A DNA stretch of 64,000 bases from Haloglomus irregulare (GTDB lineage Archaea > Halobacteriota > Halobacteria > Halobacteriales > Haloarculaceae). The stretch spans positions 210,729 through 274,728 of the forward strand of contig NZ_QMDX01000005.1 of assembly GCF_007421925.1 (NCBI RefSeq), read 5' to 3'. A model generated the notes under the pieces. It was not told the origin of the DNA. It saw nothing but the letters and a program-made list of their open reading frames with translations, and searched no databases. Both the position numbers and the translations under genes were made by a program. The number at the start of each line of letters is the position of its first letter. The first letter of the stretch is position 1. Shown piece by piece: positions 9,134-17,283 of the stretch.

Positions 9134-9622
9134 ATGCAGCTCACACCTGACGTCGTGGCCGAGGAGTACGAGTGGGTCCGCTCGCGCGATGCCGTCGTCG
9201 AGGGCATCAACCGGGTCCGGGCGGACCTGGGGGCCGCCTTCGATACGACGGCCGACCCCGTGACCACCGAGGAGTACCGGGCGGCGGTGGACCGCGTCTT
9301 CGCGGACGGCGACGTGGCAGTCAACGTCGCGGCGCTGGTCGGCCTGCTCCGCGACCTGGACGTCGACGGTGACTACCCGGGCTTCGTCGTCGACGAGTAC
9401 CTCGGCCGGGAGCTGGCGGCCACCATCGCCAGCACGAGGGGCCGGCCGTTCTCGCTGCTCGCGGAGGCCACCTTCCACGTCGCCGACGTCGGGACCCACG
9501 GGGCCCCGGACGACGCCGCGGGGCTGGACGACCTCGACGCTGCCCTCGCAGCGGGGTTCCAGACCCGGCTCCCGGGCTGGGACTGGACCGAGGGCGAGAG
9601 CCCCTTCGCGGTGGGTGGCTGA
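9134..9622 (+). CDS. conserved haloarchaeal protein, function unknown
   Basis: 162 residues, acidic, apparently soluble, with no signal peptide or membrane helix. I do not recognise a catalytic motif. The sequence is helix-rich, with a run of Val/Ala/Leu-Asp-rich helices and a Trp-containing C-terminal segment. The ATG at 9134 follows an AT-rich TATA-like element (ATTAAAAG at about 9105-9112) by about 25 bases, so the mRNA is probably leaderless. Codon usage matches its neighbours. It is followed after 53 bases by the AglG-like glycosyltransferase, but a functional link is not evident. Confidence 0.7.
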   Translation: MQLTPDVVAEEYEWVRSRDAVVEGINRVRADLGAAFDTTADPVTTEEYRAAVDRVFADGDVAVNVAALVGLLRDLDVDGDYPGFVVDEYLGRELAATIASTRGRPFSLLAEATFHVADVGTHGAPDDAAGLDDLDAALAAGFQTRLPGWDWTEGESPFAVGG

Positions 9623-9675
9623 CCCCCCGTCGCCACCCGGAAGACCTTTGCTGGCCCTCGCCGGACCCGTCGGGC

Positions 9676-10617
9676 GTGCAGGTCTCCGTCGTGCTGTGTA
9701 CCCACACCGTCGACCGGTACGACTACCTCACCGACGCCGCCGGGAGCGTCCTCTCAGGCACCTACGAGGAGGTCGAACTCGTCTGCGTCAGCGACGGTAA
9801 CGACGCGGTGTACGAACGGATGCGGACGGATTACGGTGACGACGACCGTGTGGTCACGACCCGGCTCGACGAGAACAGCGGACTGCTCACGGCCCGGAAC
9901 CACGGCGCCGACGTGGCCACTGGTGACGTGGTCGCCTTCCTCGACGACGACGCCCTCGCCTGCGAGCGGTGGCTGGAACTGCTCGTCGACGGCTACCGTG
10001 CCCACGACGCCATCGCCGTCGGCGGCCGGATGACGCCCCGCTGGGAGGCGCCGGACGGCGAACCCGCGGTCCTCCCGGCCGAGTTCTACTGGCTGGTCGG
10101 CGTCACCCACCGCGGGTTCGGCCCGGACGGCAACCCCGACGCGGCGGGCTGGGTCCGCAATACGATGGGCTCGAACATCTCCTTCCGGGCCGAGGTGTTC
10201 GACGAGCTGGGCGGGTTCGACACCGACATCGGGGGGCGGAAGGGCGACAACCACCTCCAGGGTGGTGAATCGGAGCTCTGCGCCCGTATGCGGGCCGTGT
10301 ACGACGAGCGCGTCTACTACCTCCCCGAGGCGACCGTCGAACACCGGATCTTCGACTACCGGACGGAGCCGGACTGGCTGCTGAAACGGGCCTTCTGGCA
10401 GGGCTACTCGAAGCGCGGGATGGAGCGGTTCGTCCCCGAGTCGACCGGTGACGAGGACGAGTTCCTCGGCCGTCTGCTGGCGGAGTTCGCCCCCGACCGG
10501 CTGCGAGGGCTCGCCCGAGAGCCGTCCACGGCGGCCGCGCTGCAGTTCCTGTTCCTGTTCCTGTTCACCGGTGCGGTCGGCGCGGGCTACGGCTACGGCA
10601 TCCTGAAGTGGGGCTGA
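9676..10617 (+). CDS. aglG: AglG-like GT2 glycosyltransferase (hexuronosyl transferase)
   Basis: 313-residue GT-A fold transferase. The N-terminus VSVVLCTHT, the VCVSDGND segment and the metal-binding FLDDDA (DxD, near residue 95) define family 2. The domain is followed by a hydrophobic Phe/Leu helix near residues 290-308 that would anchor it to the inner membrane face. Length and pattern match Haloferax volcanii AglG, which adds a hexuronic acid to the dolichol-phosphate-linked N-glycan. The start is a GTG at 9676. The symbol is by resemblance; another GT2 specificity is possible. Confidence 0.75.
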   Translation: MQVSVVLCTHTVDRYDYLTDAAGSVLSGTYEEVELVCVSDGNDAVYERMRTDYGDDDRVVTTRLDENSGLLTARNHGADVATGDVVAFLDDDALACERWLELLVDGYRAHDAIAVGGRMTPRWEAPDGEPAVLPAEFYWLVGVTHRGFGPDGNPDAAGWVRNTMGSNISFRAEVFDELGGFDTDIGGRKGDNHLQGGESELCARMRAVYDERVYYLPEATVEHRIFDYRTEPDWLLKRAFWQGYSKRGMERFVPESTGDEDEFLGRLLAEFAPDRLRGLAREPSTAAALQFLFLFLFTGAVGAGYGYGILKWG

Positions 10618-10994
10618 GCGTGGGACTGTGGCCCGGCCGACGGCATCGCACGGACGGAGGGGCCGCACGCGCATCACGTACGCGCATCTCGAACGTGACA
10701 CACCCCCCGCGCCCCGATGACGACCGCTCGTAGTTGCTGAGCAGGTCGCCGGTCCTGCGCCCCACACCCCGGCCGGACCGAGAAGGGCGCTCGTGTCGCC
10801 GTGGGACACCGGTCCTGACGGCCGAGACGCTCTCGTCTCGGTCGCCGAACCGACGGGCCGGAACCACTGCCCGATACGAGCCACGGAGGCCAGCCCGCCC
10901 TGGAACCCCGCGCCGAGGTGACGCGCCGACCGCGGCGGAACCGGTCGCGGCGTTCGGGCGAGGCTTTTCACCGCGAGCGGCCGTAGCGGCGCCC
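10618..10994. other. intergenic region with a small hairpin
   Basis: 377 bases with no supported gene; frames here are Arg-rich and look like non-coding GC-rich sequence. A perfect 8-bp inverted repeat (CCGAGACG / CGTCTCGG, loop CTCT) lies at 10822-10841. A TATA-like GGCTTTTCAC about 28 bases before the ATG at 10995 is the likely promoter of the next gene. Confidence 0.4.
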
Positions 10995-11630
10995 ATGTTC
11001 GAGGCGCGCGCTGATGCGGGGGCCCGGCTCGCCGACGCGCTCGCGGAGCGGGAGGTCGACGCGGACCTCGTCCTCGGTATCCCACGCGGGGCGCTGCCCG
11101 TGGCCCGGCCGGTCGCCGACCGGCTCGACGCCCCCCTCGACATCGTGGCGGCGAAGAAGCTGGGGATGCCCGACAACCCCGAGTTCGCCATCGGCGCGGC
11201 CACGAGTGACGGGAGCGTCTGGCTCAACGAGACGGTGATCGACCGCCACGGCGTCGACGAGTCGTACGTCGAGGCCGAGCGCGAGCGGGCGGCCGCGACG
11301 GCACGCGGGAAGGCCGAAACCTACCGCGGCGACCGGCCGGCCCCAGAGGTGGCGGGGCAGCGGGTCGTCGTCGTCGACGACGGCGTCGCGACCGGCGCCA
11401 CCGCGCGGGCCTGTCTCCGGCAGGTCCGGAACGCCGGCGCCGAGCACGTGGTCCTCGCGGCCCCGGTCGGCCCGCCGTCGTCGGTCGCGGAGCTGACGGA
11501 TGAGGCGGACGGTGTCGTCGTGCTCGAGGAGCCGGCCGACTTCAGGGCCGTCGGCGCCTACTACCGGGACTTCGGGCAAGTCCCGGACGAGGAGGCCCGG
11601 GCGTACCTCGACTGGGCCGGTGACTCGTAG
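10995..11630 (+). CDS. type I phosphoribosyltransferase family protein
   Basis: 211 residues with the PRPP-binding loop VVDDGVATGATA near residues 127-138 and the early beta-strand LVLGIPRGALPVA, typical of the stand-alone PRTase family often annotated as phosphoribosyltransferase or putative regulator. Such proteins transfer phosphoribosyl from PRPP to a base or bind it as regulators; substrate specificity cannot be read here. I chose the internal ATG at 10995 rather than earlier starts in the same frame because homology begins at MFEARADAG and a TATA-like element sits at the right distance for leaderless transcription. Confidence 0.88.
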   Translation: MFEARADAGARLADALAEREVDADLVLGIPRGALPVARPVADRLDAPLDIVAAKKLGMPDNPEFAIGAATSDGSVWLNETVIDRHGVDESYVEAERERAAATARGKAETYRGDRPAPEVAGQRVVVVDDGVATGATARACLRQVRNAGAEHVVLAAPVGPPSSVAELTDEADGVVVLEEPADFRAVGAYYRDFGQVPDEEARAYLDWAGDS

Positions 11631-12064
11631 CCCGACCCGGCCCCGAGGCGGGGGTCCAGGACACTGTCGACCGGTACCGGTATCCGATCGGACACCTCGC
11701 TCCGATGCCCGTAATCCGGGCCGCCGGTCCTGATCGGGTGCGGGCGGGGTGACACGGTCGCCGGTAGGCCGGGAAGTGAGCACCGCCGTATCATAAAAAC
11801 ATTCAGAATATGACGGCTGTTCTTTTTGTATGCTGTCAGGGTTATCCGTATACGCACAATGCGGTCGGTTTCTACACACCCCGTGTTATTTACGGACAGG
11901 GACCGTCTAGCAGATAACGGAGACGCGCGATACGTATCCCGCTCGGCCAGACGGCGCCGACCCGTCCGTTCCGGGCCCGGCCAGTGCGAGGTGGCGCTTC
12001 GGTCGTCTCGTGTGCCACGGACACGAAACACACAGCGGTCGCCCATACTCCGCGGAGACCTCTC
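11631..12064. promoter_or_regulatory. AT-rich regulatory region upstream of the Bat-like regulator
   Basis: 434 bases without a gene. Bases about 11790-11900 are strikingly AT-rich for this genome (runs such as CATAAAAACATTC, TTCTTTTTGTATG and GTGTTATTTACGG), so this is the most promoter-like stretch in the area. It may hold control elements for the regulator starting at 12065, or a terminator for the gene ending at 11630. No clear repeat or RNA gene is seen. Confidence 0.4.
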
Positions 12065-12811
12065 ATGACTGAACCGAACGACGCTCGCGACGAGATGCCG
12101 GCGGACAGAGCGGATGCCGACCTCGAGGACGGCCCTATGGTCGTGTTCGAGATCACCGTCCCCGCCGAGTCGTTCGCGCTGCCGGCCGCCCTGGCGGAGT
12201 CCCCGGACGTCCTCCTGGAGTTCGAGCGACTCGTCCCCGCGAACCGCTCGCCGCTGCGGCACCTCTGGGTCGCGGGCGAGGACACGCCGGGGTTCCGCGA
12301 GGCGGCCCGGGCGGACGCGGCGGTCGAACGGTTCGTCCGCCGGTCCAGCTTCGACAACGGCGCGCTCTACGCCGTCGACTGGAAGGACGCCACCGACGGC
12401 CTTCTCGGCCGGCTCACCGGCCACCGCGACGGGTTCACGCTCATCCAGGCCCAGGGCCGGACCGACGAGTGGCGGCTGAAACTCCGGTTCCCGTCGCGAG
12501 AGCATCTCGCCCGGTTCCGGCAGTTCACCGCCGAGATGGACCTCGACGTCCACGTCGACCGGCTGTACGACCTCGAGGACCCGAAACTGGGCCAGTACGA
12601 CCTGACGGAGAAGCAGCGGGAGGCGCTGTTGCGGGCGCTGGAGCTGGGCTACTTCGAGGTGCCCCGCTCGGCCACCCTGCAGGATGTCGCGGACGTGCTC
12701 GACATCTCACCGAAATCGGTCTCCGAGCGACTCCGGCGCGGGCAGACGAACCTCGTCACGAACTCCCTGGCCATCGGGTATCCGGACGCCGTCGGTGTCG
12801 ACGACCGTTGA
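12065..12811 (+). CDS. Bat-type HTH-10 transcriptional regulator
   Basis: 248 residues. The C-terminal part (about 180-240) is the bacterio-opsin-activator HTH_10 domain: LTEKQREALLRALELGYF, then a helix-turn-helix with the DISPKSVSERLRRGQ recognition segment. The N-terminal part is a sensor-like domain of the type that often precedes HTH_10 in haloarchaea; its ligand is unknown. An AT-rich region of about 270 bases precedes it, suggesting it is itself regulated. The first ATG giving a conserved N-terminus is 12065. Targets are not evident; the VOC dioxygenase downstream is separated by 373 bases. Confidence 0.88.
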   Translation: MTEPNDARDEMPADRADADLEDGPMVVFEITVPAESFALPAALAESPDVLLEFERLVPANRSPLRHLWVAGEDTPGFREAARADAAVERFVRRSSFDNGALYAVDWKDATDGLLGRLTGHRDGFTLIQAQGRTDEWRLKLRFPSREHLARFRQFTAEMDLDVHVDRLYDLEDPKLGQYDLTEKQREALLRALELGYFEVPRSATLQDVADVLDISPKSVSERLRRGQTNLVTNSLAIGYPDAVGVDDR

Positions 12812-13184
12812 GCATCCGACAGTGATGGATCCGGTAGCGGAATGCGGGAGGGCCTGCTCCGGAGTATCCGTCCCCGGTGTATGTGACGGGAACGGACGTC
12901 ACCGGTCGGTGCATCCACTCCGGATCCGCGCTCGGCTCCGGCCGCGACACCCGTCCACGGTGACCCGCCGTCCTGCCAGTCCGTCGTCGCGCCGAGTCCC
13001 GTTCCGGGGGGGTCGGGCCCCGAATCAGTCCGACGCGTCCCGTCGGGGATATCGAGCGGATGCGGCGGATGGCTGACGACCGACGGTGGTCGATCCCAAC
13101 GGGGAGACCGACCACGGGACCGCCGTCACCCGGTGACACGCGCGTCAGCGCGAATTCAAGTACTGCAGCCGCGTATCAATCGTA
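12812..13184. other. intergenic region, nothing recognised
   Basis: 373 bases between a regulator and the VOC protein. All open frames are Arg/Pro/Ser-rich, as in non-coding GC-rich DNA. A moderately AT-rich stretch at about 13148-13180 is the likely promoter of the gene at 13185. No RNA gene or clear repeat is seen. Confidence 0.35.
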
Positions 13185-14174
13185 ATGGCAGACACCACCC
13201 CGACACCGGGAATCCATCACGTGACGTGTATCGCGGGCGACCCCCAGGCGAACCTCGACTTCTGGGTCGAAACCCTGGGCCTGCGGCTGGTCAAGCGCTC
13301 CATCAATCAGGACGACCCCGGGACGTATCACTTCTTTTTCGCCGACGCGGAGGGGACGCCCGGGACGAGTATCACGTTCTTCCCCTGGGAGGACATGGCC
13401 GACGGGACGGTCGGCTCGGGGCAGGTCTCCCGGACCGCGTTCCGCGTGCCCGAGGGGAGCCTCGACTACTGGGCGGACCGCTTCGACGAGCACGGCGTCG
13501 ACTACGACGAACGGGTCGAGCGGTTCGGCGAGACGGTCCTGCCGTTCCAGGACCCCGACGGGCTCCCGGTCGAGCTGGTCGCGGTCGACATCCCGGACGA
13601 CGACCCGACGGTCCCGTGGACCGAGCAGGTCCCCGCGGCCCACGCCATCCGTGGCTTCCACTCGGTCACGCTCTGGCTGGTCGACCCCGAGCCGACGGTC
13701 GAGGTGCTCCGGACGCTGGGGCTCGAGGAGGCCGGCACAGAGCAGGCGCAGGGTGACACGCCCGGCGACGAGCGGACCCGCTTCGCCGCGTCCGGGCCCG
13801 TGGGGACCTACGTCGACGTGCTCCCGACCGTTCGGAGCGGGCGCCAGGGACACGGCACCGTCCACCACGTCGCGTTCCAGACGCCCACGGACGCGGACCA
13901 GGCGGCGATGCGCAAGGCCGTCCGGACGCTGGGGCAGAGCCCCACGCGGCCCATCGACCGCCACTGGTTCCGGTCGGTCTACTTCCGCGAACCCGGCGGT
14001 GTCCTGGTCGAACTCGCCACGAGCGGCCCGGGCTACACCAGCGACGAGCCGCTGGACGACCTCGGCGGGCGGCTGGTGCTCCCCGGCGAGTTCACCGACC
14101 AGCGCGAGCGCATCGAGGCCGGCCTGACCGACGTTCGAATCCCGGGCGCGGAGCCGGCCGAGACCGACGGCTGA
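13185..14174 (+). CDS. ring-cleaving dioxygenase-like VOC protein (MhqO/PcpA type)
   Basis: 329 residues built from two glyoxalase/bleomycin-resistance (VOC) modules. Likely metal ligands are visible as IHHVTC at the N-terminus, TVHHVAF near residue 226, and VLVELAT near 270. This arrangement is that of hydroquinone or catechol extradiol dioxygenase-like proteins, which open aromatic rings with Fe(II). Members are often linked with quinone or electrophile stress. The C-terminal tail is acidic. A possible partner is the acyl-CoA dehydrogenase starting 56 bases downstream. The substrate is not determinable from sequence. Confidence 0.85.
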   Translation: MADTTPTPGIHHVTCIAGDPQANLDFWVETLGLRLVKRSINQDDPGTYHFFFADAEGTPGTSITFFPWEDMADGTVGSGQVSRTAFRVPEGSLDYWADRFDEHGVDYDERVERFGETVLPFQDPDGLPVELVAVDIPDDDPTVPWTEQVPAAHAIRGFHSVTLWLVDPEPTVEVLRTLGLEEAGTEQAQGDTPGDERTRFAASGPVGTYVDVLPTVRSGRQGHGTVHHVAFQTPTDADQAAMRKAVRTLGQSPTRPIDRHWFRSVYFREPGGVLVELATSGPGYTSDEPLDDLGGRLVLPGEFTDQRERIEAGLTDVRIPGAEPAETDG

Positions 14175-14229
14175 GCGGGGCAGGTCCTCCCTGGCGAACG
14201 CATAAGCCGCCGCCGGCCGTGGAGCGGGT

Positions 14230-15369
14230 ATGTCGTTCGAACTCACCGCCGAGCAGCGGGCCATCCGGGAGGCCGTCCGCGAGTTCGGCGAGTCCGAGAT
14301 CCGGCCCATCGCGAAGGAGTACAACGAGGCCGAGCGCTATCCGGAGGAGCTCCGCCAGGCCGCGGCCGAACTGGACCTCGTGGCCCCGCACATCCCGGAG
14401 GCGTACGGCGGCGCCGGGATGGACTGGGTGTCGACGGTCATCGTCACCGAGGAGCTGTGGCGGGCCGACCCCGGCGTGGGCGGCTCCATCGCCGCCGCCG
14501 ACTTCGGGACGGGGATGATACTGGAGTACGGCGACGAGTGGATGCGGGAGGCGTGGCTGCCACGGGTTACCGGCGGCGAGACACCGATCGCGACCTGCAT
14601 CTCGGAGCCCGCGCACGGGTCGAACGTCGCCGGGATGTCGACCCGCGCGGAGCGCGATGGGGACGAGTACGTCATCAACGGCGACAAGATGTGGATCACC
14701 AACGGGACCGTCGCCGACGTCTACATCGTGATGGCCAAGACCTCGCCCGAGGACGGCCACGCCGGCATCACAGCCTTCCTCACCGAGGCCGACCGCGACG
14801 GCATCGAGGCCTCCCGCATCACGAACAAGCTCGGCATCCACGCACAGGACACCGCCGAGGTCCGGTTCGACGGGCTCCGGGTGCCCGCCGAGAACGTCGT
14901 CGGCGAGGTCGACCGGGGGTTCTACCAGCTGATGGAGTTCTTCGCCCCCGCTCGCGCGGACGTGGCCGGGCAGGCGACGGGCGTCGCACAGGCGGCGCTC
15001 GACGCGGCCGTCGCGTACGCGACGGAGCGCGAGCAGTTCGACCAGCCCATCGCCGAGTTCCAGGCGATCCGGCACAAACTCGCGGAGATGGCGACCGACA
15101 TCGAGGCCGCCCGCTCGCTCGCGTATCGGGCGGGCGCGGCTATCGACGCCGGGGACACGGACGAGGCGACCCGGCTCGCCTCGATGGCGAAGCTGTTCGC
15201 CTCCGAGCACGCCGTCGACGTCACTGACGAGGCCATCCAGGTCCACGGGGGCGCCGGCTACGTCGACGACCACCCCGTCGAGCGCCACTACCGCGACGCC
15301 CGCATCACGAAGATCTACGATGGGACCTCCGAGATCCAGAAGAACATCATCGCCGAGCAGTACCTCTGA
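14230..15369 (+). CDS. acyl-CoA dehydrogenase with Asp in place of the usual catalytic Glu
   Basis: 379-residue FAD-dependent acyl-CoA dehydrogenase with full N-terminal, middle and C-terminal domains. FAD/substrate motifs are present (CISEPAHGSN, KMWITNGT, QVHGGAGY). In the family signature near the C-terminus, where short- and medium-chain enzymes have YEGT with the catalytic base Glu, this protein has IYDGTSEIQ (Asp 364, codon GAT at 15319). Asp could still act as base, or the base may lie elsewhere, as in isovaleryl-CoA and long-chain enzymes. It would form a trans-2-enoyl-CoA and pass electrons to ETF. No ETF gene is nearby. Confidence 0.92.
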   Translation: MSFELTAEQRAIREAVREFGESEIRPIAKEYNEAERYPEELRQAAAELDLVAPHIPEAYGGAGMDWVSTVIVTEELWRADPGVGGSIAAADFGTGMILEYGDEWMREAWLPRVTGGETPIATCISEPAHGSNVAGMSTRAERDGDEYVINGDKMWITNGTVADVYIVMAKTSPEDGHAGITAFLTEADRDGIEASRITNKLGIHAQDTAEVRFDGLRVPAENVVGEVDRGFYQLMEFFAPARADVAGQATGVAQAALDAAVAYATEREQFDQPIAEFQAIRHKLAEMATDIEAARSLAYRAGAAIDAGDTDEATRLASMAKLFASEHAVDVTDEAIQVHGGAGYVDDHPVERHYRDARITKIYDGTSEIQKNIIAEQYL

Positions 15370-15561
15370 CGCGGAAGCGGAATCTCGGACCGCCGGGACG
15401 TTCGGTGACGCAACCGGCACGGCGGTGCGGTGGCCCGATCCGTGTCCCCCGTCCGGTATCGGCTGCGGTCGCTCGGTCCGTCGTCCGACCGGGAACCCCC
15501 ACTGCCGGTCGGGATTGGGGTCACCGATGGGCTTAGGTCATGTGGAACGCTAGCGGTGGGT

Positions 15562-16011
15562 ATGCAACTACTCGTGGCGGTGGACGGGACACCGGACAGC
15601 GACCGGGCGCTGGACCACGGGCTGACCCTCGCCAGGGCGGCGGGTGCGGAGCTCGTACTGGTACACGCCGTCCAGCCGGCTGTCGACGAGGAGACGGCTC
15701 CGGAGCCCGTCTCCGGGCCGGCCGAAGTCGGCGACCGACTGGTCATGGAGAGCACGGCCGAGGCCGAGGAGCGCGGCGCCGGAGTGCTCGATTCGGCTGC
15801 CGACCGCATCGATGGCGACGACGTGGAGGTGGGACGGGAACTCGTGTACGGCCCGCCGGCCGAGGCCATCCCGGAGTTCGCCGAGCGAACCAGCGCCGAC
15901 GGCATCCTCGTCGGCCACCGTGACCTCAGCGAGGAACACGAACGGCTGCTCGGAAGCGTCGCCAAACAGCTCATCGAGCGGTCCTCGGTCCCCGTGACGG
16001 TCGTCCGCTAG
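15562..16011 (+). CDS. universal stress protein, UspA family
   Basis: 149 residues, one UspA domain. The N-terminus MQLLVAVDGTPDSDRAL and the C-terminal nucleotide-loop region GHRDLSEEHERLLGSVAKQL followed by VPVTVV are characteristic; the G-X2-G motif of ATP-binding members is modified (GHRD). The family binds ATP and is induced under stress. The ATG at 15562 is chosen over earlier in-frame starts because the beta-strand begins directly after it. It stands alone, 193 bases after the dehydrogenase. Confidence 0.92.
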   Translation: MQLLVAVDGTPDSDRALDHGLTLARAAGAELVLVHAVQPAVDEETAPEPVSGPAEVGDRLVMESTAEAEERGAGVLDSAADRIDGDDVEVGRELVYGPPAEAIPEFAERTSADGILVGHRDLSEEHERLLGSVAKQLIERSSVPVTVVR

Positions 16012-16091
16012 CTCCGGTCCGGACGTGGTTACCCCCAGGCACCACGGCCGCGACCGACACGGCTTTGCCGCAGGCTCCGGGATCCTCTCGC

Positions 16092-17228
16092 GTGCCCGAG
16101 TCGGTTCCGAACGTCTGCGTCGTCACGCATCCGCTCTCCTCGGCCGGGGAGAACGCCACCCGGAGCCTACTGGACATCTTGGGAGCGCTCACGACGGCCG
16201 CACTGGTGACGGCGGACCTACCGGTCGACTCCGAGATACGTGACCGCCACGAGGTGGTCGAACTCACGCGACGGGGTGCGGGCGACTCGGTCCCGGTCGC
16301 GGCGGGCCGGTTCCTACTGAACCAGCTCCGGATGTGCCGGGAACTGGCCCGCCGCGATGAGGAGGTGGTCGTCTTCTTCGGCGCCACCGCGTATCTCCTG
16401 CCGATCACGTTCGCCCGCCTGCGCGGCATGACGGTACTGCTCCAGCCCCGCGGGGACGTGCCGCTGACGCTCCGGCTGAGCTGGGAGCAACGGGTTCCCG
16501 CGCCCGTGGCCCGGCTGCTCGCCGGCTCGGTCCGGGCGCTGGAACGGGCGGGCTACGCCGTCGCCGACGGGGCAATCACCTACACGCCGTCGATGGCCAG
16601 CGAACTGGGACTCGACCCGGACGCGCCGGACGTGTATCCGAACGGGGCCCGCTACGTCCGGACCGACGAGTTCCAGCCACGGGTGCCGTTCGGTGACCGC
16701 GAGCGCCGCGTCGGGTTCCTCGGCCGGCTCGACGAGGAGAAGAGCGTTCGTGAACTGGCACGGGTCGCACAGCGGCTCCCGGACGGCGTGAGCTTCTCGT
16801 TCATCGGTGATGGCGACCTGCGAGGACGGCTGGAGACAGAACTGGCCACCGAGATTGACTCGGGTCGGGTCGAGATGCGCGGCTGGGTCGATCACGACGA
16901 GGTGCCCGCGGAGCTCTCTCGACTCCGCCTGCTCGTGATGCCCTCGCAGCCGACCGAGGGGCTGCCGACCACGATTCTGGAGGCACTGGCCTGTGGGACG
17001 CCGGTGTACGCGACGCCGGTTTCGGGCGTGCCGGACGTGGTTCGAGAGGGCGAGACGGGGTTCCTGATGGAGTCGCGGGAGCCAAGCGATATCGCGATGG
17101 GAATCAAAGTGGCATTGGCCCGAGACGACTTGGGGGATGTCTCACACCGGGGACGCTCGTTGATCGAGTCGGAGTACAGTTTCGAGGCGGCCGTGGAGCG
17201 GTATCGTGACATCCTGACCGCCACGTGA
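16092..17228 (+). CDS. GT4-family glycosyltransferase
   Basis: 378-residue GT-B fold retaining glycosyltransferase. The C-terminal Rossmann domain has GFLGRLDEEKSV (about 215) and the family-4 E-x7-E motif in EGLPTTILEALACGTPVYA (about 287-305). The N-terminal domain is more variable, as expected for the acceptor side. A GTG at 16092 is preferred because a TATA-like GGCTTTGCC lies about 28 bases upstream; TTG 16065 is an alternative. First gene of the cell-surface glycan island, 55 bases before the interrupted sulfatase. It probably builds a lipid-linked surface glycan; the sugar is unknown. Confidence 0.88.
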   Translation: MPESVPNVCVVTHPLSSAGENATRSLLDILGALTTAALVTADLPVDSEIRDRHEVVELTRRGAGDSVPVAAGRFLLNQLRMCRELARRDEEVVVFFGATAYLLPITFARLRGMTVLLQPRGDVPLTLRLSWEQRVPAPVARLLAGSVRALERAGYAVADGAITYTPSMASELGLDPDAPDVYPNGARYVRTDEFQPRVPFGDRERRVGFLGRLDEEKSVRELARVAQRLPDGVSFSFIGDGDLRGRLETELATEIDSGRVEMRGWVDHDEVPAELSRLRLLVMPSQPTEGLPTTILEALACGTPVYATPVSGVPDVVREGETGFLMESREPSDIAMGIKVALARDDLGDVSHRGRSLIESEYSFEAAVERYRDILTAT

Positions 17229-17250
17229 CGTGCCGACGCCAGTGGGACAC

Positions 17251-17270
17251 CGTTATTACAGTAAATAACG
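17251..17270. promoter_or_regulatory. perfect 7-bp dyad over the TATA region of the sulfatase gene
   Basis: Arms CGTTATT and AATAACG separated by six bases (ACAGTA), immediately before the sulfatase start codons (GTG 17275, ATG 17284). The AT-rich element is at the right distance to be the TATA box for a leaderless ATG at 17284, so a repressor dimer bound here would block transcription. That it is an operator is inference. Confidence 0.55.
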
Positions 17271-17283
17271 TGTTGTGGACTCA

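Noticed and set aside
10734..10994. N-terminal extension of the phosphoribosyltransferase
   Set aside because: The 87 extra codons are Arg/Pro-rich and not conserved; a TATA-like element just before ATG 10995 supports the shorter protein.
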